DNA of 32,198 nt from positions 1 through 32,198 of the forward strand of contig JAOPVI010000153.1 in NCBI GenBank assembly GCA_025966225.1, written 5' to 3'. The translations under genes and the position numbers were made by a program. Under the pieces are notes generated by a model. It saw only the letters and a list, made by a program, of their open reading frames with translations, was not told the DNA's origin and ran no database searches. This stretch comes from Mycobacterium sp. Its GTDB lineage: Bacteria > Actinomycetota > Actinomycetes > Mycobacteriales > Mycobacteriaceae. Of the stretch, positions 25,086 through 32,198 are shown piece after piece. Position 1 is the stretch's first letter. Each line of letters begins with the position of its first letter.

Positions 25086-25486
25086 CGTTGGGTCGACGCC
25101 GGCTTCTGAGAGATGAGTTGGACGAGGTTCCCACACGTATCGTCGAACACGGCCACCATCTGTTCGCCAATGTCAGTGGGCGGCTGCGTGAAGACGACAC
25201 CCGCTTTGGTCAACCGCTCGTGCTCGGCTTCGACGTCGTCAACGGCGAACTGAGCCAACGGAATCCCATCTTCGGCGAGTGCGTCCCGGTACGGCTTCAC
25301 CGCGGGGTGGCCACACGGTTCCAGCAGCAGTTCGGGCCCGGCTGGCGAATCGGGGGAGACGACGGTCAGCCAGAAGTCATTCCCGAGCGGGATGTCGTGG
25401 CGCTTCACGAAGCCGAGCACCTCGGTGTAGAACGCCAGCGCTGCTCGCTGGTCGTCGACGAAGAGGGTGGTCAATTCGATTCTCAT
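25049..25486 (-). CDS. Single-domain VOC/glyoxalase family protein
   Basis: A 145-residue protein with one glyoxalase/bleomycin resistance fold. It opens RIELTTLFVDDQRAALAFYT and VLGFVKRHDIPLG, contains SPDSPAGPELLLEPCGHPAV and ends its domain with VAVFDDTCGNLVQLIS. About 17 polar residues follow and overlap the 50-residue ORF on the other strand. The ATG at 25486 overlaps the ArsR stop as ATGA. ArsR-VOC pairs are common in actinobacteria; the VOC partner may be a metabolic enzyme or a resistance/binding protein. The substrate is not predictable from sequence. Confidence 0.9.
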   Translation of the reverse strand: MRIELTTLFVDDQRAALAFYTEVLGFVKRHDIPLGNDFWLTVVSPDSPAGPELLLEPCGHPAVKPYRDALAEDGIPLAQFAVDDVEAEHERLTKAGVVFTQPPTDIGEQMVAVFDDTCGNLVQLISQKPASTQRQSSAQTDFVFM

Positions 25487-25785
25487 GAGGTGCCCTTCCC
25501 GGCGACGGGCCATCGTCGCGTGATCGCGGCGAGTGGCTCGCCGTTGTAGTAGTGGAACTTGGACCGGCCACGCCGCTCGGTGACGACCAGGCCGGCCGAC
25601 TCCAGCACGACAAGGTGCTGAGAGATCGCCTGCCGGGTCGAGCCGAGTCCGTGTCGCATTGCGAGCGTCGTGCAGATCTCGAACAAGGTCTGTCCGTCAC
25701 TGGCGGCAAGCTCGTCGAGGATGAGCCGCCTTGTCTCATCGTCGAGGGCTCTGAACACGTCTGCCACCGCATTGATAATAGGCAA
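25483..25785 (-). CDS. ArsR-family transcriptional regulator
   Basis: A winged-helix regulator of about 100 residues. VFRALDDETRRLILDEL is the usual ArsR opening helix, LGSTRQAISQHLVVLESAG is the recognition helix region, and LVVTERRGRSKFHYYN forms the wing. There is no CxC metal motif, so it is probably not a metal sensor. Annotated from TTG 25785; GTG at 25767 (VADVFRAL) may be the true start since an operator-like inverted repeat overlaps the TTG. It is coupled to the VOC gene by a four-base overlap and probably represses its own operon. Confidence 0.88.
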   Translation of the reverse strand: MPIINAVADVFRALDDETRRLILDELAASDGQTLFEICTTLAMRHGLGSTRQAISQHLVVLESAGLVVTERRGRSKFHYYNGEPLAAITRRWPVAGKGTS

Positions 25786-25797
25786 GCAGGCACTTGC
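25782..25797. promoter_or_regulatory. Putative ArsR operator
   Basis: GCAAG (25782-25786) and CTTGC (25793-25797) form an inverted repeat with a six-base spacer, directly at the 5-prime end of the ArsR gene. Short, spaced inverted repeats of this kind are typical ArsR sites. If used, it favours the GTG 25767 start. Confidence 0.45.
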
Positions 25798-25920
25798 ATA
25801 TCAACCCTTGGGGACGCCCCGGAAAATCGTCTGCAGAAAAGTGTGGGAATCGGTGCGCCTGGTCGCTCCTAGCTGATGAACGCGGCCCGCCAGGATCGCG
25901 ACAACCTCAAGGAGTTCGCC

Positions 25921-26259
25921 ATGAAGACCACCTCGACCACCCGCAAGCTGACCCGATTCCAGTACGCAGCGACTCTTCTCGGCGCCCTGGCCTTCGTCGC
26001 CTTGGCCCCAGCGACGGCCAACGCCCAGCCCGTCGGGTCCACTGGCGCTGACGGCGGATGCCACTACACCGACAAGGATGGTTACGACATCCCGATCGAC
26101 GACGGCCAGGGTGTCATCGTCGACGGGAAGACCGTCACCTGCAACGGTGGAACGATCACCGTCAGCGCTGCGTCGATTCGCGGCGGCCCGAAGAAGCCGG
26201 TCGTGACCCAGAAGCTCCCGGTGCTGAACAAAAACGCGGCTGCCAGAACAACCCCCTGA
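25921..26259 (+). CDS. Small secreted protein of unknown function
   Basis: A 112-residue protein with a Sec signal peptide: MKTTSTTRKLTR, a hydrophobic run (AATLLGALAFVALAP) and a likely cleavage after TANA before QPVG. The mature part has two cysteines, GGCHYTDKDG and GKTVTCNGG, which could form one disulfide, and an acidic GYDIPIDDGQGVIVDGK stretch. The tail is basic and proline-rich. The ATG at 25921 has AAGGAG at 25909-25914; an upstream ATG at 25876 would spoil the signal peptide. It is monocistronic, closed by a strong terminator. I know similar small secreted mycobacterial proteins but no function. Confidence 0.85.
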   Translation: MKTTSTTRKLTRFQYAATLLGALAFVALAPATANAQPVGSTGADGGCHYTDKDGYDIPIDDGQGVIVDGKTVTCNGGTITVSAASIRGGPKKPVVTQKLPVLNKNAAARTTP

Positions 26260-26277
26260 AGCCGTCAACCGTCAGAC

Positions 26278-26320
26278 CGGCCCGCCACCTGGAGACAGGG
26301 TGGCGGGCCGATCTGTTTCT
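26278..26320 (+). terminator. Intrinsic terminator
   Basis: CGGCCCGCCACC (26278-26289) pairs perfectly with GGTGGCGGGCCG (26299-26310), followed by a T-rich ATCTGTTTCT. It lies 18 bases after the stop of the secreted-protein gene and just before the end of the convergent DUF4442 gene, so it may serve both strands. Confidence 0.85.
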
Positions 26321-26324
26321 CATG

Positions 26325-26816
26325 TCAGACGGGCGTCACCCAAGTGGTGATGTCGGCGTGGACGACCTCGGTGCCGCTGCGGTCGGTGACGCTGACGGGC
26401 ACGACGACCTCGGCTCCCTCGGTGATCGAGCCGAAGTCCGGCGGGTCGATTCGTGCGCTGGCGCGCACCGACGTCGTCGCCTTGGCCAGGTACTGCACGG
26501 TCATCGCCTTGGGGATCCAGCGATGGCTCGTCGGCACGGTGGCTTCCATCAACATGCCCATCGCCAGCTCGGCGGCGTTGCACGACGCGATGGCGTGCAC
26601 GGTGTGGAGGTGGTTGTGCACGAAGAACCACTTGGGCACGTCCACCTCGGCCAATCCGGGCTCCATCCGCTTGATATGTGGCAGCACCGAGGCGAAGTAC
26701 GGCACCCTGGCCATGACGGCTGCAGAGAACAGGCGGCTTCCGCCAGGCCGGCCATTTAGCCGTTGCCACATGCGGTACGTGTTGGTCGCTGAGGTCACCG
26801 CGGCCATCTTACTCAT
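26325..26816 (-). CDS. DUF4442 hotdog-fold protein (putative acyl-CoA thioesterase)
   Basis: A protein of 157-163 residues with the DUF4442/hotdog signature: KWFFVHNHLHTVHAIASCN followed by AAELAMGMLMEATVP, the central hotdog helix region, then KAMTVQYLAKATTSVRA. Proteins of this type are thought to be acyl-CoA thioesterases or CoA-ester binding proteins. ATG at 26816 lies in the centre of a perfect palindrome. If TAAGAT in the palindrome is the -10, transcription would begin at GTG 26798, giving a leaderless mRNA and a 157-residue product. No other gene shares the transcript. The cognate repressor is not in view. Confidence 0.85.
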   Translation of the reverse strand: MSKMAAVTSATNTYRMWQRLNGRPGGSRLFSAAVMARVPYFASVLPHIKRMEPGLAEVDVPKWFFVHNHLHTVHAIASCNAAELAMGMLMEATVPTSHRWIPKAMTVQYLAKATTSVRASARIDPPDFGSITEGAEVVVPVSVTDRSGTEVVHADITTWVTPV

Positions 26817-26826
26817 GAGTAAGATG
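26805..26826. promoter_or_regulatory. Perfect 22-bp palindromic operator
   Basis: CATCTTACTCA followed directly by its exact reverse complement TGAGTAAGATG. The minus-strand half contains TAAGAT, a -10-like element seven bases before GTG 26798. A perfect dyad over a promoter is characteristic of TetR-family repression. Confidence 0.8.
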
Positions 26827-26983
26827 CGAGTTGGCGTCTGGAATTAGGGGTCAACGGACCCTTCTTCGCCACGGACGACGAGCCGAATGGCACTGGCGGC
26901 GGATGCCGCTACTCCGGTGCTGACGGTGCGGTGAGATCACCATGTCGGCAACGCCCGGCTGAAGCCCGCCCGGCCCCGCTAGA

Positions 26984-27201
26984 ATGACGACGCTTCCATC
27001 AATGCAGGTCAGCAGGGTGGTGCTCGCCTTCCTGGTGGTGGGAGTATTCGTCGTCTTCGTCGGGGCGGCGGTGTGGTTCGGGCGGAACCATGCCAGAGCG
27101 ACTATTGGGATTCCGGCAGTGACTCCGGCAGCGGCAGCGTTGGCGGCCAAGTTGACGGGGGCTGCGGCGGTGGCGGTTGTGGAGGCGGTGGAGGCGACTA
27201 A
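26984..27201 (+). pseudogene. Small membrane protein with probable frameshift
   Basis: ATG 26984 (or 27002) opens a frame with one clear membrane helix, VVLAFLVVGVFVVFVGAAVW, followed by FGRNHAR. After about base 27095 this frame turns into alanine/valine-rich low complexity. The frame one base back instead reads SDYWDSGSDSGSGSVGG, then a tail CGGGGCGGGGGD ending at TAA 27199-27201. A TM helix followed by a Ser/Gly linker and a Gly/Cys-rich tail is a natural small-protein design, so the two halves most likely belong to one gene split by a one-base deletion or a -1 shift. TAGAAT at 26979 could be its -10. The function is unknown. Confidence 0.5.
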
Positions 27202-27302
27202 GGTCGGCGCAGGGCTCGGACGTCGAGTTTTCGTCGAATAGATCGCCTGGGTGCATCAACAAGTCGACGTTCGGCCGTGCCGGGGGAAGCCTGATCAGGG
27301 AT

Positions 27303-27331
27303 TTGGCTGGCGTGACCTTTTGAGGCATACT
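27303..27331 (+). promoter_or_regulatory. Putative S10 operon promoter
   Basis: TTGGCT (27303-27308), a 17-base spacer and CATACT (27326-27331) make the best sigma-A-like promoter upstream of rpsJ. Transcription would begin near 27338, giving a leader of about 260 bases. Confidence 0.55.
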
Positions 27332-27337
27332 GTTCGG

Positions 27338-27596
27338 GTTGCCCTGAGCCAGGTTCGCCTGGTCGGGCATACGACCGGCGCCCTTGCGGGCGCATCCGGT
27401 CCCAACCTCGATCGCGACGGAAATTTCGACGCGGGCGAGCGTGCGTAAGGGCGACACACCCGAGCGCGGGGGTCGGTGAACCACAGACAGGTAAACAGCG
27501 GCGGCATAAGCCAGCGCGCTGCACTCGGGACACCGAGGGCACGCGCACGAAGACCAGGCCCGAGCACGGGCCCGTTAATAGTGAGGTAGGACAAGC
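27338..27596 (+). promoter_or_regulatory. Long structured leader of the S10 operon
   Basis: No gene is seen between 27202 and 27596. The leader holds several hairpins: CCAGG-TTCG-CCTGG (27349-27362); GCGCCC-TTGC-GGGCGC with outer ACCG/CGGT (27374-27400); CTCGG-GACA-CCGAG (27524-27537); and GGCCCG-AGCA-CGGGCC (27557-27572), ten bases before the GAGGTAGGA ribosome site. Ribosomal operons are often controlled by a product protein (L4 in E. coli S10), so a feedback or attenuation element is possible. It is not a recognised riboswitch. Confidence 0.5.
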
Positions 27597-27902
27597 GTGG
27601 CGGGACAAAAGATCCGCATCAGGCTCAAGGCCTACGACCATGAGGCGATTGACGCCTCGGCGCGCAAGATCGTTGAGACGGTCACCCGTACGGGCGCCAG
27701 TGTGGTCGGTCCGGTGCCGCTGCCGACGGAGAAGAACATCTACTGCGTCATCCGGTCCCCGCATAAGTACAAGGACTCGCGGGAGCACTTCGAGATGCGC
27801 ACTCACAAACGCCTGATCGACATCCTCGACCCGACGCCGAAGACCGTTGACGCGCTCATGCGCATCGATCTTCCGGCGAGCGTCGACGTCAATATCCAGT
27901 AA
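27597..27902 (+). CDS. rpsJ: 30S ribosomal protein S10
   Basis: A 101-residue 30S head protein, also the NusE subunit of the transcription antitermination complex. It has the family sequence [20 protein letters not shown] and [20 protein letters not shown], with the conserved end [16 protein letters not shown] 27597 has GAGGTAGGA upstream. It is first in the S10 operon and follows a long structured leader. Confidence 0.98.
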   Translation: MAGQKIRIRLKAYDHEAIDASARKIVETVTRTGASVVGPVPLPTEKNIYCVIRSPHKYKDSREHFEMRTHKRLIDILDPTPKTVDALMRIDLPASVDVNIQ

Positions 27903-27926
27903 TCCCAGTAGGAGATCCCGAAAGAA

Positions 27927-28580
27927 ATGGCTAGAAAAGGCATTTTGGGCACCAAGCTGGGCATGACGCAGGTGTTCGACGAGAACAACAAAGTCGTCCC
28001 GGTGACGGTCGTCAAGGCCGGCCCCAATGTGGTGACACGCATCCGCACCCCGGAGCGTGACGGTTACAGCGCCGTCCAACTCGCGTACGGCGAGATCAGC
28101 CCGCGCAAGGTGAACAAGCCGGTCACCGGACAGTTCGCCGCCGCGGGCGTGAACCCGCGCCGTCACCTCGCAGAGTTCCGGCTCGACGACGAGGCCGCTG
28201 CCGCCGAGTACGAGGTGGGTCAGGAACGGACCGCCGAGATCTTCGCCGACGGCAGCTTCGTCGACGTGACGGGGACCTCGAAGGGCAAGGGCTTCGCAGG
28301 CACCATGAAGCGTCACGGCTTCAAGGGCCAGGGTGCCAGCCACGGCGCGCAGGCCGTGCACCGTCGGCCCGGCTCGATCGGTGGCTGCGCCACCCCGGGT
28401 CGCGTATTCAAGGGCACGCGCATGTCAGGTCGGATGGGTAGCGACCGCATCACCACGCAGAACCTGGTGGTGCACAAGGTCGACGCCGAGAACGGCGTGC
28501 TGTTGATCAAGGGCGCCATCCCCGGCCGCAACGGTGGGCTCGTCATGGTCCGCACGGCGATCAAACGAGGTGAGAAGTAA
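27927..28580 (+). CDS. rplC: 50S ribosomal protein L3
   Basis: A 217-residue early-assembly 50S protein lying near the peptidyl transferase centre. It opens [17 protein letters not shown] and contains the central loop [20 protein letters not shown] and the R-rich [20 protein letters not shown]. The ATG at 27927 has AGGAG upstream. Its TAA overlaps the rplD ATG by one base. Confidence 0.98.
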   Translation: MARKGILGTKLGMTQVFDENNKVVPVTVVKAGPNVVTRIRTPERDGYSAVQLAYGEISPRKVNKPVTGQFAAAGVNPRRHLAEFRLDDEAAAAEYEVGQERTAEIFADGSFVDVTGTSKGKGFAGTMKRHGFKGQGASHGAQAVHRRPGSIGGCATPGRVFKGTRMSGRMGSDRITTQNLVVHKVDAENGVLLIKGAIPGRNGGLVMVRTAIKRGEK

Positions 28581-29260
28581 TGGCCAAGAAGACTGATGGC
28601 CGTGAGATTCCAGTCCAGACTCCGGGCGGCGAGAAGGACGGCTCCGTCGAGCTGCCCGCCGAGCTGTTCGACGTCGAGCCGAACATCGCGCTGATGCACC
28701 AGGTGGTCACCGCGCAGCTCGCGGCGGCCCGCCAGGGCACGCACTCCACCAAGACCCGCGGCGAGGTCTCCGGCGGCGGCAAGAAGCCGTACCGCCAGAA
28801 GGGCACCGGCCGCGCCCGTCAGGGTTCGACGCGTGCGCCGCAGTTCAAGGGTGGCGGCGTCGTGCACGGCCCCCGGCCGCGCGACTACAGCGAGCGGACC
28901 CCGAAGAAGATGATCGCCGCCGCGTTGCGTTCGGCGCTCTCGGACCGGGCCCGAAACGACCGGATCCACGCGATCACCGAGGTCGTCAGAGGTCAGACGC
29001 CGTCGACCAAGAGTGCCAAGGACTTCCTCGGCACCCTGACCGACCGCCGCAAGGTGCTGGTCGTCATCGGCCGCAGCGACGAGGTCAGTGCGAAGAGCGT
29101 GCGCAATCTGCCTGGCGTGCACGTGCTCTCGCCGGATCAGCTCAACACGTACGACGTGCTCAACGCCGACGACGTGGTGTTCAGCGTCGAGGCGCTGAAC
29201 GCGTACATCGAACGCTCTACGCGAAGTGTTGAAAAAGACGACGTGGAGGTGTCGGCCTGA
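28580..29260 (+). CDS. rplD: 50S ribosomal protein L4
   Basis: A 226-residue 50S protein whose extended loop lines the exit tunnel. The loop [20 protein letters not shown] is intact, with no change that would suggest macrolide resistance. [20 protein letters not shown] and the C-terminal [18 protein letters not shown] complete the fold. In E. coli L4 represses its own operon; whether it does so here is unknown. One-base overlaps with rplC and rplW indicate coupled translation. Confidence 0.98.
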   Translation: MAKKTDGREIPVQTPGGEKDGSVELPAELFDVEPNIALMHQVVTAQLAAARQGTHSTKTRGEVSGGGKKPYRQKGTGRARQGSTRAPQFKGGGVVHGPRPRDYSERTPKKMIAAALRSALSDRARNDRIHAITEVVRGQTPSTKSAKDFLGTLTDRRKVLVVIGRSDEVSAKSVRNLPGVHVLSPDQLNTYDVLNADDVVFSVEALNAYIERSTRSVEKDDVEVSA

Positions 29261-29562
29261 TGGCAACTGTGACTGACCCCCGGGACATCATTCTGGCCCC
29301 GGTCATCTCGGAGAAGTCCTATGGGCTCATCGAGGACAACGTGTACACGTTCGTCGTTCACCCGGACTCGAACAAGACGCAGATCAAGATCGCGATCGAG
29401 AAGATCTTCAGCGTCAAGGTCGATTCCGTGAACACGCTCAACCGTCAGGGCAAGCGCAAGCGCACCCGCAGCGGGTACGGCCAACGCAAGGGCACCAAGC
29501 GCGCCATCGTCACGCTGGCAGCAGGCAGCAAGCCGATCGACTTGTTCGGAGCACCGGCCTAA
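29260..29562 (+). CDS. rplW: 50S ribosomal protein L23
   Basis: A 100-residue 50S protein at the exit tunnel rim, the docking site for trigger factor and [38 protein letters not shown] and [19 protein letters not shown] are the standard family blocks. It starts in the rplD stop codon (TGATG). Confidence 0.98.
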   Translation: MATVTDPRDIILAPVISEKSYGLIEDNVYTFVVHPDSNKTQIKIAIEKIFSVKVDSVNTLNRQGKRKRTRSGYGQRKGTKRAIVTLAAGSKPIDLFGAPA

Positions 29563-29602
29563 GCGCCGGGGAAGCCACCGAGAGCTAGAGGACTAGACAG
29601 AC

Positions 29603-30439
29603 ATGGCAATTCGCAAGTACAAGCCGACGACACCCGGTCGTCGCGGGTCCAGCGTCTCCGACTTCGCCGAGGTCACTCGGTCGACGCCGGAGAAGTCGTT
29701 GGTTCGCCCGCTGCACAGCACCGGTGGCCGCAACGCGCACGGACGCATCACCACCCGCCACAAGGGTGGTGGGCACAAGCGCGCCTACCGCGTGATCGAC
29801 TTCCGTCGCCACGACAAGGACGGCGTCAACGCCAAGGTCGCGCACATCGAGTACGACCCGAACCGCACCGCGAACATCGCACTGCTGCACTACCTGGATG
29901 GCGAGAAGCGTTACATCATTGCCCCGCAGGGACTTTCGCAGGGCGACGTGATCGAGCAGGGGCCGAACGCCGACATCAAGCCAGGCAACAACCTGCCGAT
30001 GCGCAACATCCCGGCCGGTACCGTCATCCACGCCGTGGAGATGCGGCCCGGTGGCGGCGCCAAGCTGGCCCGCTCGGCAGGCACCAGCATCCAGCTGCTC
30101 GGCAAGGAAGGCGCATACGCCTCGCTGCGCATGCCCAGCGGAGAAATCCGCCGCGTCGACGTGCGCTGCCGCGCCACTGTCGGCGCGGTCGGCAACGCCG
30201 AACAGTCGAACATCAACTGGGGCAAGGCCGGTCGTATGCGATGGAAGGGTAAGCGCCCCACTGTCCGCGGTGTCGTAATGAACCCGGTCGACCACCCGCA
30301 CGGCGGTGGCGAGGGTAAGACCTCGGGCGGCCGGCACCCGGTGAGCCCGTGGGGCAAGCCAGAAGGCCGTACCCGCAAGAACAAGCCGAGCGACAAGCTC
30401 ATCGTCCGACGCCGGCGCACCGGCAAGAATAAGCGCTAG
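29603..30439 (+). CDS. rplB: 50S ribosomal protein L2
   Basis: A 278-residue universal 50S protein required for subunit joining and peptidyl transfer. [18 protein letters not shown], then [17 protein letters not shown], and the C-terminal [19 protein letters not shown] containing the essential His (DHPHGGGEG) are all intact. The ribosome site before ATG 29603 is AGAGGA; there is a 40-base gap after rplW. Confidence 0.98.
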   Translation: MAIRKYKPTTPGRRGSSVSDFAEVTRSTPEKSLVRPLHSTGGRNAHGRITTRHKGGGHKRAYRVIDFRRHDKDGVNAKVAHIEYDPNRTANIALLHYLDGEKRYIIAPQGLSQGDVIEQGPNADIKPGNNLPMRNIPAGTVIHAVEMRPGGGAKLARSAGTSIQLLGKEGAYASLRMPSGEIRRVDVRCRATVGAVGNAEQSNINWGKAGRMRWKGKRPTVRGVVMNPVDHPHGGGEGKTSGGRHPVSPWGKPEGRTRKNKPSDKLIVRRRRTGKNKR

Positions 30440-30451
30440 GAGTAATTAGCG

Positions 30452-30733
30452 ATGCCACGCAGCCTGAAGAAGGGCCCGTTCGTCGATGACCATCTGCTCA
30501 AGAAGGTCGACGTCCAGAACGAGAAGAACACCAAGCAGGTCATCAAGACCTGGTCGCGTCGTTCGACCATCATCCCTGACTTCATCGGTCACACCTTCGC
30601 CGTCCACGACGGTCGCAAGCACGTGCCGGTGTTCGTCACCGAGTCGATGGTCGGGCACAAGTTGGGCGAGTTCGCGCCCACCCGCACGTTCAAGGGTCAC
30701 ATCAAGGATGACCGGAAGGCCAAGAGGCGGTAA
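30452..30733 (+). CDS. rpsS: 30S ribosomal protein S19
   Basis: A 93-residue 30S head protein contacting S13 and the A-site finger. It starts [18 protein letters not shown] and contains [20 protein letters not shown] and [21 protein letters not shown] precedes ATG 30452. The stop overlaps the rplV ATG (TAATG). Confidence 0.98.
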   Translation: MPRSLKKGPFVDDHLLKKVDVQNEKNTKQVIKTWSRRSTIIPDFIGHTFAVHDGRKHVPVFVTESMVGHKLGEFAPTRTFKGHIKDDRKAKRR

Positions 30734-31275
30734 TGACTACGACGACTGAGTATCCCAGCGCCGTTGCCAAGGCGCGCTTCGTGCACGTCTCGGCATCCAA
30801 GGCGCGTCGGGTGATCGACTTGGTTCGCGGCAAGTCCGTGACCGAGGCGCTCGACATCCTGCGGTGGGCACCGCAGGCTGCCAGCGAGCCGATTGCCAAG
30901 GTCATCGCCAGTGCGGCGGCCAACGCGCAGAACAACGACGGACTCGATCCCGCGACGCTGGTCGTAGCCACCGTCTACGCAGACGAGGGCCCGACCGCCA
31001 AGCGCATCCGGCCGCGCGCCCAGGGGCGTGCGTATCGAATCCGAAAGCGCACCAGCCACATCACGGTGATCGTCGAGAGTCGCCCGACTCGGGACAAGAG
31101 TGCGGCCTCGTCGGCAAGCTCCGCGCGCGCACGCCGCGCCCAGGGCAGCAAGGACGCCGGAGCTGCGAAGTCGGCGACATCCGATGCCGCGACCAAGGCA
31201 CCCGCCAAGAAGGCATCCGCCACGGCGGCCGAGAAGGTCTCTGAGACTTCAGATTCGAAGGGAGGCTCGGAGTAG
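30733..31275 (+). CDS. rplV: 50S ribosomal protein L22, with long C-terminal tail
   Basis: A 180-residue protein. The L22 core (about residues 10-120) has [20 protein letters not shown], the loop [20 protein letters not shown] and tunnel hairpin residues as expected. Residues 120-180 are an Ala/Lys/Ser-rich low-complexity tail ([19 protein letters not shown]) absent from most bacterial L22 but usual in mycobacteria. The tail is probably disordered on the ribosome surface. The TAG overlaps the rpsC GTG start region. Confidence 0.97.
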   Translation: MTTTTEYPSAVAKARFVHVSASKARRVIDLVRGKSVTEALDILRWAPQAASEPIAKVIASAAANAQNNDGLDPATLVVATVYADEGPTAKRIRPRAQGRAYRIRKRTSHITVIVESRPTRDKSAASSASSARARRAQGSKDAGAAKSATSDAATKAPAKKASATAAEKVSETSDSKGGSE

Positions 31276-32168
31276 TGGGCCAGAAGATCAACCCCCACGG
31301 CTTCCGCCTCGGTATCACCACCGACTGGAAGTCGCGCTGGTACGCCGACAAGCAGTACAAGGAATACGTCAAGGAAGACGTCGCTATCCGGCGGCGGCTG
31401 TTCCAGCCGTTCGTCATCGCCGCCACGCCGACCTCGTCGCCGCGGCGCGTCGACCTCGAGCGCGCTGGCGTGGCCAAGGTGGAGATCGAGCGCACCCGTG
31501 ACCGGGTTCGCGTAGACATCCACACCGCCCGTCCCGGCATCGTCATCGGGCAGCGAGGCCAGGCTGCGGACTCCATCCGCGGCGCGCTGGAGAAGCTGAC
31601 CGGCAAGCAGGTCCAGCTGAACATCCTCGAGGTGAAGAACCCCGAGTCGGTGGCACAACTGGTCGCCCAGGGTGTGGCCGAGCAGCTGAGCAACCGTGTC
31701 GCGTTCCGACGTGCCATGCGCAAGGCGATGCAGTCCGCGATGCGTCAGCCGAACGTCAAGGGCATCCGGGTGCAGTGCTCGGGTCGTCTTGGCGGCGCCG
31801 AGATGAGCCGCTCGGAGTTCTACCGCGAGGGTCGGGTGCCGCTGCACACGCTGCGTGCCGACATCGACTACGGCCTGTACGAGGCCAAGACCACCTTCGG
31901 TCGCATCGGCGTGAAGGTGTGGATCTACAAGGGTGACGTCGTCGGTGGTAAGCGCGAGCTCACCGCGGCTGTTCCTGCCACTGCCGATCGGCCGCGTCGC
32001 GACCGCCCGTCGGGCACGCGTCCGCGTCGCAGCGGTTCCGCGGGCACCACGGCGACCAGCACCGAAGCCGGCCGCGCAGCCAGCGAAGAAGCGCCAGCCG
32101 ATACGTCGGCCGTCGCGGTCGAAGCACCAGCCACTGAGGCACCTGCCCCAGAGACCACGGAGAGCTAG
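31275..32168 (+). CDS. rpsC: 30S ribosomal protein S3, with long C-terminal tail
   Basis: A 297-residue protein. The N-terminal KH-type RNA-binding domain contains [20 protein letters not shown] with the GxxG loop. The C-terminal S3 domain includes [20 protein letters not shown] and [20 protein letters not shown]. After about residue 232 comes a 65-residue extension, first Arg/Pro-rich ([16 protein letters not shown]), then acidic Ala/Glu/Thr-rich. Such tails occur in mycobacterial S3. The start is GTG at 31275, overlapping the rplV stop. Confidence 0.97.
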   Translation: MGQKINPHGFRLGITTDWKSRWYADKQYKEYVKEDVAIRRRLFQPFVIAATPTSSPRRVDLERAGVAKVEIERTRDRVRVDIHTARPGIVIGQRGQAADSIRGALEKLTGKQVQLNILEVKNPESVAQLVAQGVAEQLSNRVAFRRAMRKAMQSAMRQPNVKGIRVQCSGRLGGAEMSRSEFYREGRVPLHTLRADIDYGLYEAKTTFGRIGVKVWIYKGDVVGGKRELTAAVPATADRPRRDRPSGTRPRRSGSAGTTATSTEAGRAASEEAPADTSAVAVEAPATEAPAPETTES

Positions 32169-32170
32169 TC

Positions 32171-32198
32171 ATGTTGATTCCGCGGAAGGTCAAGCACC
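32171..32198 (+). CDS. rplP: 50S ribosomal protein L16 (start only)
   Basis: ATG at 32171, two bases after the rpsC stop, begins MLIPRKVKH, the invariant L16 N-terminus. Nine codons are in the window. The position after rpsC is that of rplP in every S10 operon. Confidence 0.95.

Noticed and set aside
27198..28361. 387-codon minus-strand frame opposite rpsJ and rplC
   Set aside because: It is opposite certain ribosomal protein genes and shows only shadow composition.

Overview
The window looks like the chromosome of an environmental or rapidly growing Mycobacterium (Mycolicibacterium type). It is GC-rich, uses many GTG starts and ATGA/GTGA gene overlaps, carries a complete mycofactocin (MFT) cluster mftR-mftABCDEFG, and ends in the S10 ribosomal protein operon. 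The order SDR ... ferredoxin reductase - mftR - mftA-G ... rpsJ matches what I recall of Rv0687-Rv0700 in M. tuberculosis. No tRNA, rRNA, CRISPR array, insertion sequence or phage gene was seen.

Layout. (1) 1-3.3 kb: end of a SHOCT-domain gene, arginine deiminase arcA, a short-chain dehydrogenase of the mycofactocin-coupled class preceded by an exact KstR (cholesterol regulon) box, and a dienelactone hydrolase. (2) 3.4-8.6 kb: an arginine/ornithine catabolic block on the minus strand (arginine-dihydrolase-like enzyme, rocD, rocE, universal stress protein), with a divergent Lrp/AsnC regulator. This block resembles Rv2319c-Rv2324 and here lies between the Rv0687-like and Rv0688-like genes. (3) 8.7-11.7 kb: a ferredoxin reductase, then on the minus strand an ECF sigma factor translationally coupled to a triple-VOC protein. 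(4) 11.8-19 kb: mftR and the divergent mft operon, including the 30-codon precursor gene mftA. (5) 19-25.8 kb: accessory metabolism made of an MFS transporter/racemase pair with a divergent TetR and two operator copies, a cytochrome P450 with a palindromic operator, a lipoprotein carboxylesterase with a coupled 50-residue ORF, and an ArsR/VOC pair. (6) 25.9-27.2 kb: a small secreted protein with a strong terminator, a DUF4442 hotdog protein whose start lies inside a perfect palindrome, and a frame-disrupted small membrane protein. (7) 27.3-32.2 kb: promoter, long structured leader and rpsJ-rplC-rplD-rplW-rplB-rpsS-rplV-rpsC-rplP(partial).

How the genes work together. MftA is the peptide precursor. 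MftB presents it to the radical SAM enzyme MftC, which modifies the C-terminal Val-Tyr. MftE releases the modified dipeptide, MftD converts it to the redox-active premycofactocin, MftF glucosylates it, and MftG is thought to pass MFT electrons towards respiration. The SDR at 1.6 kb is the kind of enzyme that uses MFT, and its KstR box suggests a sterol or lipid-degradation role. In the arginine block, RocE would import arginine or ornithine, the dihydrolase-like protein could turn arginine directly into ornithine, and RocD would make glutamate semialdehyde, all under the Lrp-type regulator.

Most interesting points: an ArgZ/AgrE-type arginine dihydrolase signature in a protein usually called a dimethylargininase; a 36-bp in-frame tandem repeat inside its N-terminus; the KstR box before an MFT-dependent dehydrogenase; the ECF sigma/triple-VOC pair as a candidate ligand-sensing sigma system; and several clean palindromic operators. 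All assignments are from reading the sequence and from memory of families; nothing was searched.
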